Assembly (NCBI GenBank): GCA_945787265.1
Contig: CALZHS010000069.1
Coordinates: 1 to 12,601 of the forward strand
Length of the DNA stretch: 12,601 nucleotides
Origin: an uncultured Gammaproteobacteria bacterium
Lineage (GTDB): Bacteria > Pseudomonadota > Gammaproteobacteria > GCA-001735895
Direction: 5' to 3'
Shown here piece after piece: positions 1-7,882 of this stretch; the stretch's first letter is position 1, and each line of letters opens with the position of its first letter. A model generated the notes under the pieces. It had not been told where the DNA came from. It did not search any database and worked only from the letters and a program-made list of their open reading frames with translations. The position numbers and the translations under genes were made by a program.

Positions 1-905
1 TGGTGGCGATTTTCATGTTGCGGCAGTTCGGCCAGGGGCTGAGCAGTCACGCTGGCATCACGTCGATGGCGCGCTATCACAGTGCCGATCGCGGCAAGGC
101 AATCGCGCTCGCAGCGATCGGTTTTTCCTTTGGTGAAGCCATGCTTCCGGTGCTCGGCCTTTACGCTTCGCAACTCTGGGGCTGGCGTCAGACCTTTTAT
201 TTCGTTGCCGCGGTCGTGCTGGCTTCGATACTGCTGGCCCTGTGGTTACTGAAAGGGCATCGACAGCGCCATGCCCGGCATAACGAAGCACTCGAAAAAA
301 GACAGCGCGAACAAAATGTCCCCGGCGACTATACGCGGCGCCAGATGCTCTCCGAGGCGCGATTTTATTTAATGCTGCCGGCGATGATCGCACCGTCGAT
401 GATTGGTACCGCGCTATTCTTTTTCCCTTCTGAAATTGCCAACGCCAAGAATTGGAGCAGCCTCTGGTTAACCGGGAATTACTGGCTTTATTCGCTGGTG
501 TCGGTCGCAACCACGATCTATTCAGGCGTTTTGATCGATCGTTTCAGCGCGCGGCGCGTGGTGCCGCTGTTCCTGTTGCCGCTGGCGCTGGCGCTGGTGG
601 TGTTGAATGTTTCCGACCATCGCTTCATTGTCTGGCCTTACCTGCTATTGATGGGCTTCAGTTCGGGGCTTTATTTCACCGGTTTGAGCGCACTTTGGGC
701 AGAGCTTTACGGGGCCAGGCACCTGGGCGCGATCAAGTCGATGACCAATGCAATCATGGTTTTTGCCTCGGCACTGGGTCCGGCCCTGGTAGGTACTCTA
801 CTCGAGTGGCAACTATCATTCCTGGCGATATCGATGCTGCTGTCCGTGTTCTGCCTGGTCGCGACCGCGCTGCTGGTCTACACGCTGCGTACCCCGAGTA
901 ACTGA
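1..905 (+). CDS. MFS transporter, 5'-truncated
   Basis: This is an inner-membrane major facilitator superfamily permease; its substrate cannot be read from sequence. The reading frame is open to the window edge. The first available start codon is the GTG at position 3, but the protein there begins in mid-domain (a MLRQFGQGLSSH stretch followed by ARYHSADRGKAIALA), so the true start lies upstream and this is a partial gene. About 300 residues remain, against roughly 400 for the family, corresponding to about the last nine helices. Visible segments include hydrophobic helices around residues 40-85, a charged cytoplasmic loop rich in Arg, His and Lys around 84-115 that separates the two halves, and further helices at roughly 125-145, 158-180, 185-205, 212-232, 245-265 and 272-295. 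The GVLIDRFSARR stretch near 174-184 resembles the repeated MFS loop motif (D-R-x-G-R-R type). It is the only plus-strand gene here and overlaps the BKACE gene tail-to-tail. Confidence 0.85.
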   Translation, partial: VAIFMLRQFGQGLSSHAGITSMARYHSADRGKAIALAAIGFSFGEAMLPVLGLYASQLWGWRQTFYFVAAVVLASILLALWLLKGHRQRHARHNEALEKRQREQNVPGDYTRRQMLSEARFYLMLPAMIAPSMIGTALFFFPSEIANAKNWSSLWLTGNYWLYSLVSVATTIYSGVLIDRFSARRVVPLFLLPLALALVVLNVSDHRFIVWPYLLLMGFSSGLYFTGLSALWAELYGARHLGAIKSMTNAIMVFASALGPALVGTLLEWQLSFLAISMLLSVFCLVATALLVYTLRTPSN

Positions 906-1699
906 CGCGCGCTGGCGCTGTCTGCCGGCCGCTGATCGCATTCCCGCATCACCTCGACCAGGCTCGCCACCAGTGCTGCGGTATTGGCCGCGGTTTCTCC
1001 ATTGGGCAGGAACAGATTGTTCTCAAAGCCGATGCGGGCATGGCCCCCGGCATTGATCGCGGCCATTACACATTCCTGCTCGCGGTGTCCGAAGGCACAG
1101 GTAAACCAGTCGAGACCGCCAAGATCGTGCTGCAGGAAGGGTTCAAGATCGTTGGGATCGGACTGGAAATTAACGTTGTAGCGCCCGAGCACGAACAGCA
1201 CGCAACGATGCCCGGCGGGAATCACACCCCGATCCCGGTAATCCAGGAAATGCTGAAACTCCCCGGCCGAAAAAACAATATGCTGGATATGAACCTGATG
1301 GTCATCACACCAGGCGAAAAACTGCTGCGCGTAGCCAGGATTCTCGAAGTTGGAACTGATTTCCCGCAGGCACATACTCGCCATCTGTGGCACTACCGAC
1401 TGAATACAGGCAACCTGTTCCTCGGGTGTATAAATACCCACTGCCTCGGAGGTCACCTGGATCAGCATAGCGGGAACCCGCGCCGTCATTTCGGCAATCA
1501 ATTCACGGTACAGGCCCGCATCCAACACGTGCTCGTCATTGGCACCGCGCACATGCGCATGCAGCGCACTGGCGCCGGCAGCGAAACATTTTGCCGCTTC
1601 GCTGACCGTATCCTCGATTGAAACGGGCAGGGTGGCGTGGTCGAGCCTGGTTTTGCGCGCACCATTGGGCGCAACCATGATTATGACGTCGCGCGTCAT
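878..1699 (-). CDS. Beta-keto acid cleavage enzyme (BKACE, DUF849 family)
   Basis: BKACE enzymes condense a beta-keto acid with acetyl-CoA and split it into acetoacetate and a new CoA ester, using a divalent metal, usually zinc. The 273-residue product has the usual family length and TIM-barrel motif order. These are VAPNGARKT near residues 9-17, AGASALHAHVR at 41-51 with the metal ligands His47 and His49, IQVTSEAVGIY at 80-90, LGRYNVNF at 171-178, and GFENN at 224-228, whose Glu226 sits where the family's third metal ligand is expected. The start is an ATG inside the 4-nt ATGA overlap with the upstream aminotransferase stop. No good Shine-Dalgarno precedes it, so translation is probably coupled. 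It is the last gene of the long minus-strand operon. The family is clear, but the substrate (beta-keto amino acid, dehydrocarnitine-like compound or other) cannot be assigned. Confidence 0.93.
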   Translation of the reverse strand: MTRDVIIMVAPNGARKTRLDHATLPVSIEDTVSEAAKCFAAGASALHAHVRGANDEHVLDAGLYRELIAEMTARVPAMLIQVTSEAVGIYTPEEQVACIQSVVPQMASMCLREISSNFENPGYAQQFFAWCDDHQVHIQHIVFSAGEFQHFLDYRDRGVIPAGHRCVLFVLGRYNVNFQSDPNDLEPFLQHDLGGLDWFTCAFGHREQECVMAAINAGGHARIGFENNLFLPNGETAANTAALVASLVEVMRECDQRPADSASARQLLGVRSV

Positions 1700-3024
1700 A
1701 GGGTTGGTAGCGTGGACTTCAGTGCCGTGTCGATCTTATCGACGATTTCGTCGATATGCTCGTTAGCGATGATAAAAGGCGGCGCCAGCAGCACATGATC
1801 ACCTTGCTGGCCGTCGATAGTGCCGCCCATCGGGTAACAGATCAGGCCGGCATCCAGTGCCGCCGCTTTGAATTTCTTATGAAGACCGAGCTGGGGTAGA
1901 AATGGCGCCTTGCCGTCGCGTTCACGCACGAACTCGAGGCCGATAAACAGGCCGCGGCCACGGATGTCGCCGACGTTGGGATGCTCGCCGAACCTGTCGA
2001 TCAGCGCATTATGCAGGCCTATGCCCTGGGCCAGCACCCGATCCAGCATTTGGCGATCCATGATTTTCTTGACTACCGCGTGGGCGGCAGCGCAGGCGAC
2101 GGGATGGCCGAGATAGGTGTGCCCGTGTTGAAAGAATCCCGAGCCCTGTTCGATCGCCTGGTAAATCGTATCGGTGCAGAGCATCGCACCGATCGGTTGA
2201 TAGCCGGCGCCCAGCCCTTTTGCGATCGTCATGATATCCGGCGCAATGCCATCCTGGTCGCAGGCGTACAGGCTGCCGGTTCGACCCATGCCGCACATGA
2301 CTTCGTCGAGAATCAACAGCACGCCGTACTGGTCGCAGATTTCGCGAATGCGCTTGAAATAGCCGGTTACCGCGGGTACCGCACCTAGCGTCGCGCCGAC
2401 CACCGGTTCCGCGATAAACGCCATTACCTGGTCTTCGCCGAGGCGCTGGATTTCTGTTTCAAGCTCGTTCGCGACGCGCTGACCGTAATCGAACTCGGAC
2501 TCTTCAGGTTGCTGCCCGCGGTAAGCGTAACAGGGCGAGATGTGCGAGGTTTCTATCATCAGCGGGTTAAACTTTTCGCGCCGCCACAGGTTCCCGCCGG
2601 CAGCTAATGCGCCGAGGGTGTTGCCGTGATAGGACTGCAGTCGCGATATCACGCGGTGACGTGAAGGCTGTCCGATCTCGACGAAGTACTGGCGTGCGAG
2701 CTTGATCGCGGCTTCGACCGCTTCGGAACCGCCCGACACGAAGTAAACCCGGTCAAGCTTGCCTGGCGCTTCCTTGATCAGCAGTTCGGCCAGCGCTTCG
2801 GCCGGCACGCTGGTGAAGAATCCGGTGTGTGCGAATTCGAGGCTATTTAGCTGCGTCTCAATCGCCTCGATGACGTCTGCGTCACCATGGCCAAGGCAGG
2901 AAACCGCAGCGCCACCCGAGGCGTCGAGGAAGCGCTTGCCGCTGTGGTCAATGATGTAAACGCCATCACCCTCTACCGCGAGGGGATGACTGATTTTACA
3001 GTTTCGAGGAAAAACCTTACTCAT
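1696..3024 (-). CDS. Class-III PLP-dependent aminotransferase
   Basis: This is a cytoplasmic fold-type-I transaminase of the omega/beta-amino acid group (class III). It moves an amino group, often a non-alpha one, from an amine or amino acid to a keto acid. It has 442 residues, a full family length. Visible motifs are SGGSEA at 97-102 (phosphate-binding loop), YHG at 132-134 (ring stacking), AEPVVGA from about 205 with Glu206, LILDEVMCGMGRTG around 237-250 with Asp240 contacting the PLP nitrogen, the Schiff-base Lys269 in TIAKGLGAG, and HTYLGHP near 302-308 from the partner subunit. It starts at an ATG only 3 nt after the stop of the FAD-GcvT gene, with an AGG about 8 nt upstream, and its stop overlaps the BKACE start. 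Pairing with BKACE suggests it makes or feeds a beta-keto acid, but that is inference. The exact substrate is unknown. Confidence 0.93.
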   Translation of the reverse strand: MSKVFPRNCKISHPLAVEGDGVYIIDHSGKRFLDASGGAAVSCLGHGDADVIEAIETQLNSLEFAHTGFFTSVPAEALAELLIKEAPGKLDRVYFVSGGSEAVEAAIKLARQYFVEIGQPSRHRVISRLQSYHGNTLGALAAGGNLWRREKFNPLMIETSHISPCYAYRGQQPEESEFDYGQRVANELETEIQRLGEDQVMAFIAEPVVGATLGAVPAVTGYFKRIREICDQYGVLLILDEVMCGMGRTGSLYACDQDGIAPDIMTIAKGLGAGYQPIGAMLCTDTIYQAIEQGSGFFQHGHTYLGHPVACAAAHAVVKKIMDRQMLDRVLAQGIGLHNALIDRFGEHPNVGDIRGRGLFIGLEFVRERDGKAPFLPQLGLHKKFKAAALDAGLICYPMGGTIDGQQGDHVLLAPPFIIANEHIDEIVDKIDTALKSTLPTL

Positions 3025-3027
3025 TCG

Positions 3028-3573
3028 TTACCTGGGTGGTATGCGCATACTCAAGCCTTCGGGGTCGTGGACGCAACCTGGCACAATCGTGCCAGCATTC
3101 TGACGGCCTGCAATATCAACGTCAATGCTGAGCCCGTCTAAAAGTGAACTTTTAGCGGACTCAACCACGGCAATCGCAACCGGTTTTCCGACGCGATAGC
3201 CGAAGGCGGCCGACGTGGTTTTACCGATAATGCTGCCGTCGTGGTAAACCGGTTCGTTGCCAAGTGGCTGCGCGTCGGTATCATCCAGCAAAATACTAAC
3301 CAGTCTGCTTGCGGGTGGCCGGTCCCGGTATTCGAGCAGGGCGGTCTTGCCGATAAAATCACTGTCCCAGTCGAGCGTAAACTCGAGTCCCGCCTGGAAT
3401 GGATTCAGGTCGGTGTCGAGATCGTGACCGAAGGCGAGAAAGCGCTTTTCGATGCGCATCGAGGTTTGCGCGAAAACCCCGGCGGGATTTGCACCGGCGC
3501 TGATCAACGCGTCAAACAGCCGATCTGCCTGGTGTGCCGCGCAGCTGATTTCCCAACCCGCTTCGCCAACGAA
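3028..3573 (-). pseudogene. Segment 3 of the broken FAD-GcvT gene: GcvT C-terminal part
   Basis: Homology in the third frame starts at FVGEAGWEIS (3573), upstream of the first usable start in this frame, a TTG at 3507. It carries the GcvT core (FVGEAGWE, then SMRIEKRFLAFGHDLDTDLNPFQAGL) and the C-terminal barrel (DFIGKTALLEYRD, GKTTSAAFGYRVGKPVAIAVV), ending in HDPEGLSMRIPPR. The GWE and R-x-E-K elements belong to the folate-binding aminomethyltransferase fold. The stop is 3 nt before the aminotransferase ATG, so this end of the gene is intact and correctly placed. Independent translation is unlikely because there is no Shine-Dalgarno and no domain boundary at 3507. Confidence 0.75.
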
Positions 3574-5173
3574 GGGCTGCCTGGACCGAAACCTCGGCGA
3601 TTACCGTGTCGCAAAATTCGAAGTATCCAAGTTGATTGAGCTCGGGAACGCCGAGTTGCGCCGCCATTTCGGCTGTTTTCGGTCCCATCAAACCGAGCAC
3701 GGCGTGGTCGTCGGTGACATCGGTGACTTCCACCTGCTCGCCAGGTTCGAGATGTCGTCTCAGCCAGGCGAAATCCCGCCTGATCGCGCTGCTGCCGACG
3801 TAGAGACGGTACTCGTCGGTACTGAGCCTGAGTGCGGTCAGATCGCTCTCGTAGCCGCCGCGTGAATTCAGCATCGCGGTATAAATGGCCCGACCCGGGG
3901 ATCGCGTCATGTTATTGCAGCAGACTCGATTCAAAAAGCGCTCGGCATCAGATCCGCTGACCCTGATTTTGCCGAAGCTCGACTGATCAAAGATGGCCGC
4001 CGCTGCATGGGCATATCCCACCTCCCTGGCTACTTGCTCAAACCAGGCGGGCTTGTCGAAACACAGTTCGGGTTCGTGTTGCCGATCGAAATAGAGCGGC
4101 CTTTCCCAGCCGAAAAACTGACCAAAATGCGCCCTGTGGTCCTGCCAGCGCGAATGCAGTGGCGTCAGTTTCAGATTACGCGCAGTTTTCAGCTGAATAC
4201 CGGGGTAGTGAATCGCGTAGTGGGTACCGAGTATTTCCGGTGCGCGCGCCGTAAGCGCTGCCACCGAATTGAAGCAGGATGGATAACGTTTTGGATCTGC
4301 CTCGTATAAATCGGTTGGGGTATGACCGTGAACGATACAGTGCGCCAATGCCATACCCGCTCCGCCACCGGTAGCGACGCCCACCGAGTTCATACCGCAA
4401 CCGAGAAACAAGCCGCTTGTTTCGGCACTCTCACCGAGCAGGAAGGAACCGTCCGGAGTGAAGCTCTCGGGCCCGTTAAGCAGCATGCGGATATCGGCGT
4501 CGGCCAGGCAGGGCAGACGATGCATGGCGTTTTCCAGCATCGGCTCGAAGTGGCCCCAGTCCTCGGGCAACAATTGGAAGGCAAAGTCCTTGCCGATCTG
4601 CGCGGGATCGATGGCCTTGCCCACGGGCTCGAAACAGCCGACCAGCAGTCCACCGGAATCGTCGCGGATGTACAAATGGCTGTCATGATCGGATAGCGTC
4701 GGCAGATTTCCAGTGATTCCGTCGATCGGATTAGTCAGCAGGTAAAAGTGTTCGCAGGGCCAGACTGGGACCTCGACGCCCGCCATGGCTGCGTTCTCAC
4801 GACTCCACAGGCCGGTACAGATGGCGATGGCCTCGCAATCGATTTCGCCGGCACTGGTTTCAACGCCAATCACCCTGTCGCGCCGGGTTTTGATGCCGGT
4901 AACTCCGCAGTGTTCGAAAATTTTTGCGCCCCTAGATCTGGCGCCCTTGACCAGTGCCGCGCAAAGATCCGAAGGCCCTACACGTCCGTCGTCCGGTGAC
5001 CAGACTGCACCGATCACGTCGTTGGCATTCATCATCGGCCAGCGTTCGCTGGCCTCGGCAACCGATATCGAATTCGCGGACACGCCGTAAAGCTTTGCCA
5101 GCGCCTCCTGGCGCCTGATAAAAGTCAGCCTGTCTGGATTGGTGGCAATCGACAGCGAACCCTTGTTAATCCA
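3512..5173 (-). pseudogene. Segment 2 of the broken FAD-GcvT gene: rest of the FAD domain, bridging domain and start of the GcvT domain
   Basis: Family homology in this frame begins at WINKGSLSIATNPDR (from 5173), about 30 codons upstream of the first plausible start codon, a GTG at 5083. That placement argues for a broken gene and against a separate shorter protein. It continues through WSPDDGRVGPSDLC, the FAD-domain end (GPESFTPDGSFLLGES, then GCGMNSVGVATGGG), a central FAO_M-like bridging stretch, and the first GcvT subdomain (AIFDQSSFGKIRVSG, then MLNSRGGYESDLTALRL). The final homologous residues are about VQAALR near 3570-3586. The last 20 or so residues before the TGA at 3512-3514 (WRSGLGNQLRGTPGRSAV) are out-of-frame translation of conserved FVGEAGWE coding sequence. 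Confidence 0.75.
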
Positions 5174-5408
5174 CGTAGAGTGAGATCGAGTACTTGATCA
5201 GGTCGGTCAGGTTCTTGCTGCTGCGCAGCGCCCGCACCTGCGCGGCAGAATGCCAGGTAGTGCCGGAGGTTAATTGGTTGCGTTCCAGCATTACTGCATC
5301 GCTGACGCCGGACCTGGCGAGGTGGTAGAGGGTCGAGCAGCCCATGACGCCACCGCCGATGACGACAACCGATGCATGCGCCGGTAATTCTGGAAGGGAG
5401 GTCGCCAC
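5166..5408 (-). pseudogene. Segment 1 of the broken FAD-GcvT gene: FAD-binding N-terminus
   Basis: This 80-residue open segment begins with a Rossmann fold, VVVIGGGVMGCSTLYHLA at residues 14-31, carrying the G-x-G-x-x-G dinucleotide signature (Gly18, Gly20, Gly23) and a terminal Glu42 (MLER) that would bind the FAD ribose. TTWHSAA at 50-56 holds His53 in the position of the histidine that carries covalently bound FAD in DMGDH-type enzymes. The segment stays homologous up to LTDLIKYSISLY (residue 78). It then runs out of frame within two codons to a TAA at 5166-5168. On its own this fragment could not fold into a catalytic domain. Confidence 0.75.
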
Positions 5409-5427
5409 GGTTTTGACCGTCAGGGAG

Positions 5428-6183
5428 CTACAGTATCTGGCTCAGAAATTCCTGGGTACGCGGATCCTTGGCTTCCTTGAAAAAAGTAGCGGGGGGTCCG
5501 TGTTCGACGATGATACCGCGATCCGTAAAATATATATGGTCCGCGACCTCGCGCGCGAATCCCATTTCATGCGTGACCAGGATGCAGGTCATGCCGTCCC
5601 TGGCCAGGTCCTTGATGGCAAGCAGGACTTCGTTGACGGTTTCGGGATCGAGGGCGGCTGTGACCTCGTCGAACAGCATGACATCGGGATTCATTGCCAG
5701 CGAGCGCGCGATAGCAACGCGCTGTTGCTGGCCGCCCGATAATTCGCCGGGGTAGGAATCCTCCTTGCCGACCAGGTTAACGCGCTTGATCAGCGCCCGG
5801 GCGAGGGCTTCGACTTCCTCGACGGGCTGCTTTAAAACCTTGATTGGCGCCATCATGACATTTTGCAATGCGGTCTTGTGCGGAAACAGGTTGTACTGCT
5901 GAAATACCATGCCGACATTTTTACGCAGCTTGAGCTTGTCGAGTTCGGGATCGTTGACCTCGATGCCTTCGACTTTTATCGAACCACTGTCGATCGTGTT
6001 GAGGGCATTGATGCAGCGTATCAATGTCGATTTACCGGAGCCGGAAGGGCCGATGATACAAATAACCTCGCCCTGCCTGACGTCGAGGGATACCCCTTTT
6101 AATACTTCCAGGTTACCAAAGGACTTATGCACGTCTCGTATGGAAACCAGCGGTTGATCGGGTGTCCAGTCACTATTGGTCAT
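5428..6183 (-). CDS. Polar amino acid ABC transporter, ATP-binding subunit
   Basis: This is the cytoplasmic ATPase driving the permease pair encoded just upstream, in the PAAT (GlnQ/HisP/ArtP-like) branch. It has 251 residues, typical for the family. Motifs in order are Walker A GPSGSGKST at 45-53, the Q-loop glutamine in VFQQYNLFPH near 95, the signature LSGGQQQ from 148, Walker B VMLFDE at 168-173 with catalytic Glu173, and the switch histidine 205 in LVTHEMGFA. The D-loop stretch reads DEVTAALDPE, where the common form is DEPTSALDPE; this is a tolerated variation. The start ATG has GGAG 8 nt upstream (6192-6195). The gene lies 21 nt after the second permease and 19 nt before the FAD-GcvT gene, which places uptake and catabolism in one transcript. 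Confidence 0.95.
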   Translation of the reverse strand: MTNSDWTPDQPLVSIRDVHKSFGNLEVLKGVSLDVRQGEVICIIGPSGSGKSTLIRCINALNTIDSGSIKVEGIEVNDPELDKLKLRKNVGMVFQQYNLFPHKTALQNVMMAPIKVLKQPVEEVEALARALIKRVNLVGKEDSYPGELSGGQQQRVAIARSLAMNPDVMLFDEVTAALDPETVNEVLLAIKDLARDGMTCILVTHEMGFAREVADHIYFTDRGIIVEHGPPATFFKEAKDPRTQEFLSQIL

Positions 6184-6204
6184 CGTAAACGCTCCAGCAT
6201 ACTG

Positions 6205-7113
6205 TTATTGGCGGACCACAAATCGTTTCTCGAGGCTGATCGTGTAACGCGCAATCGGATAGCAGTAGGCGAAAAATATAATCAGTGCGAAACCGAAAAA
6301 CGGCACCAGCAGTTCGGGGTGATTGTCTTCGGCTTCCATGGCCTGGCGCGACAGGGTAACGATTTCCTCGACCCCGAGTAGCGAGATCAACGGGGTAGCC
6401 ATGGTCAGGATCGCGTACCAGTTCATCCAGGGCGGGATCATGCGCTTGAAGCACTGTGGCAGAATTACCAGCCACAGGGTCTGGTGGCGTGAATAGGCCA
6501 GCGAATCGGCGGCCTCCCATTGGCCGGTAGGCACCGAAATGATGGCGCCGCGCACGATTTCGGAAATATTTGCCATGATCGGTAGCGCCAGCCCAAACAC
6601 GGCTTTGAGCCAGTCGGGAATCGGGTAGACATGGTCACCGATCTGAATCTCGAAGGGCAGTGCCAGCATGACGATGAATAGCAGCACCAGCCAGGGAGAA
6701 TTCCGAAACAGTTGGGTTACAAACCAGCTCGGTCCCGATATTAACCTGACCGGTGAAATCTGCCCCAGGCCAAGCAGAACACCGGCGATGGTGCCAACCA
6801 ACATGGTCAGAAAACTGACCACCAGGTTCAGCACGAATCCCTGCCCGACGATAAAAGGCAGCCAGCGCCAGAGCGCCTCGAGCGCCTGCGTGAAACTGTA
6901 GTTGCCTTGTGCCAGTGCGAGGCCGGGCCAAAGCAGGAATAGCAAGGCGATGACCAACAGGCTCCTTGGTGAAAACTCGGCCAGCCAGCGGCTGAACAGC
7001 AAATCGTTTACCTGACCCGCGGGACTGTAATTGAATGGCTTCAATACCGGCAGATCGGATTCCGTGCGGCCCAAAAGTGGCTTACCGACAGCTAAATGAG
7101 TTTTAGATGTCAT
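6205..7113 (-). CDS. Polar amino acid ABC transporter permease (second subunit)
   Basis: This is an inner-membrane permease of the HisM/GlnP family, forming a heterodimer with the preceding permease. It has 302 residues, longer than the usual 220-250 because of an N-terminal extension. The extension comprises about 50 mostly polar residues, then a hydrophobic helix SLLVIALLFLLWPGLALA around 51-68. The core transmembrane segments lie near 85-120, 133-155, 165-190 and 235-290. The cytoplasmic coupling loop EAADSLAYSRHQTLWLVILPQ is clear (near 195-218) and has Ala in place of the usual Gly. The ATG start overlaps the upstream permease stop in an ATGA, so the two subunits are probably made by coupled translation. 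The ligand is set by the binding protein, not by this subunit. Confidence 0.93.
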   Translation of the reverse strand: MTSKTHLAVGKPLLGRTESDLPVLKPFNYSPAGQVNDLLFSRWLAEFSPRSLLVIALLFLLWPGLALAQGNYSFTQALEALWRWLPFIVGQGFVLNLVVSFLTMLVGTIAGVLLGLGQISPVRLISGPSWFVTQLFRNSPWLVLLFIVMLALPFEIQIGDHVYPIPDWLKAVFGLALPIMANISEIVRGAIISVPTGQWEAADSLAYSRHQTLWLVILPQCFKRMIPPWMNWYAILTMATPLISLLGVEEIVTLSRQAMEAEDNHPELLVPFFGFALIIFFAYCYPIARYTISLEKRFVVRQ

Positions 7114-7862
7114 GCGCCGTACCCCGGAATACGCATGCCGCGCTCCCAGCGGCTCATACCCAGAACCAGGATTCCGACCAGCAGGAAATAGGCGAAAAAC
7201 AGGAACAACATGCAGGCGTTTTGCGCGGTCGAGTAATCGTTATAGATGCTGATCATCTGGTAGAGCAATTCCGGTACTGCAATAGCAAGCGCCTGGGTCG
7301 TGGTTTTGACAAGGTTGACGAGATTGTTGTTCAGCGCCGGCAAGGTAACCCGAAAGGCAAGTGGCAGGACAATGTAAATATAAATCTGTAACCGGTTCAT
7401 GCCGAGAGCCTCGGCGGCTTCCTGGGTAGATTCGGGTACCGCTTCTATGCCGGCGCGGAAGATCTCGACGTTAAAGGACCCGGCAAAGAAAGACAGTGAA
7501 ATGATGGCCCAGCCCACATTCGAGATGATCGGCACCTCGAGCCAGCCGTCAGGCGAGTAGGTCGGGGTAAACTGCCCCAGCGCGAAGTAGAAAAACATCA
7601 ACTGGATGAGTGGTGGCGTGTTGCGAAAAAACTGGATATAACCCTGCATGAACAGGCGCAGGGTTTTGGAGTGCGCGCCCTGCACCCAGGCGCCAACTAC
7701 GCCGATGATAACGCTAAAAATGACGCAGATAATCGAAAGTTCGAGCGTCATCCAGAAACCCTCGATGACTCGGTCGGTCTGTGTCGGGTCGTAAAAGTAA
7801 ATGAAATTCCATTTCGGGTGCGTTTGCGCCAGGTCGTAGAAGTATTGCTGGAATGAATTCAT
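7110..7862 (-). CDS. Polar amino acid ABC transporter permease (first subunit)
   Basis: This is a HisQ/GlnP-type inner-membrane permease of 250 residues from the ATG at 7862. The frame stays open a further 12 codons to a TTG at 7898, but that codon sits in the loop of a strong hairpin and the extra residues (TSAGSAVSTEF) look non-conserved, so the ATG is preferred. Visible parts are a first helix TLELSIICVIFSVIIGVVGAWV near 38-60, FRNTPPLIQLMFFYFALG near 78-95, a third helix around 115-135, the coupling loop EAAEALGMNRLQIYIYIVLPLAFR near 147-170, and a last helix CMLFLFFAYFLLVGILVLGM near 218-237. The stop overlaps the next permease start by 4 nt. No clear Shine-Dalgarno precedes the ATG, which is odd for the first membrane gene after a hairpin. 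Confidence 0.93.
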   Translation of the reverse strand: MNSFQQYFYDLAQTHPKWNFIYFYDPTQTDRVIEGFWMTLELSIICVIFSVIIGVVGAWVQGAHSKTLRLFMQGYIQFFRNTPPLIQLMFFYFALGQFTPTYSPDGWLEVPIISNVGWAIISLSFFAGSFNVEIFRAGIEAVPESTQEAAEALGMNRLQIYIYIVLPLAFRVTLPALNNNLVNLVKTTTQALAIAVPELLYQMISIYNDYSTAQNACMLFLFFAYFLLVGILVLGMSRWERGMRIPGYGA

Positions 7863-7882
7863 GAATTCGGTTGATACGGCAG

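Larger units (their letters stand above)
3028..5408 (-). pseudogene. Dimethylglycine/sarcosine dehydrogenase-like FAD-GcvT fusion, interrupted by two frameshifting deletions
   Basis: Intact relatives (DMGDH/SARDH family, about 800-870 residues) oxidatively demethylate N-methylglycines with FAD, pass electrons to ETF and load the released carbon on tetrahydrofolate in a C-terminal GcvT-like domain. All the domains are present here in order, but in three successive reading frames: 5408-5175, 5173 to about 3577, and about 3573-3028. At each junction residues conserved in relatives are missing: about 12 residues between SISLY and WINKG, and about 3-4 between VQAALR and FVGEAGWE. The inferred losses are about 35 nt and about 11 nt (or 8). 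Adding 35 and 11 nt restores a frame of about 808 residues. The frame starts at a GTG, 19 nt after the ATPase stop and without a strong Shine-Dalgarno. The otherwise clean codon sequence points to very recent decay or to assembly error. Whether the preferred substrate was sarcosine, dimethylglycine or another amine is not known. Confidence 0.8.

Noticed and set aside
1040..1621. 193-codon plus-strand frame opposite the BKACE gene
   Set aside because: It is antisense to a strongly supported BKACE gene, and its translation has no domain-like pattern.
3028..5408. Programmed frameshifting in the FAD-GcvT gene
   Set aside because: There is no slippery heptamer or stimulatory structure at the junctions, and conserved residues are physically missing, so a ribosomal shift could not restore the protein.
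7855..7868. 14-bp palindrome GAATTCATGAATTC over the permease start codon
   Set aside because: It has no loop and so cannot form a useful hairpin. It is explained by the Met-Asn-Ser codons and the adjacent bases, with no other evidence for a regulatory role.
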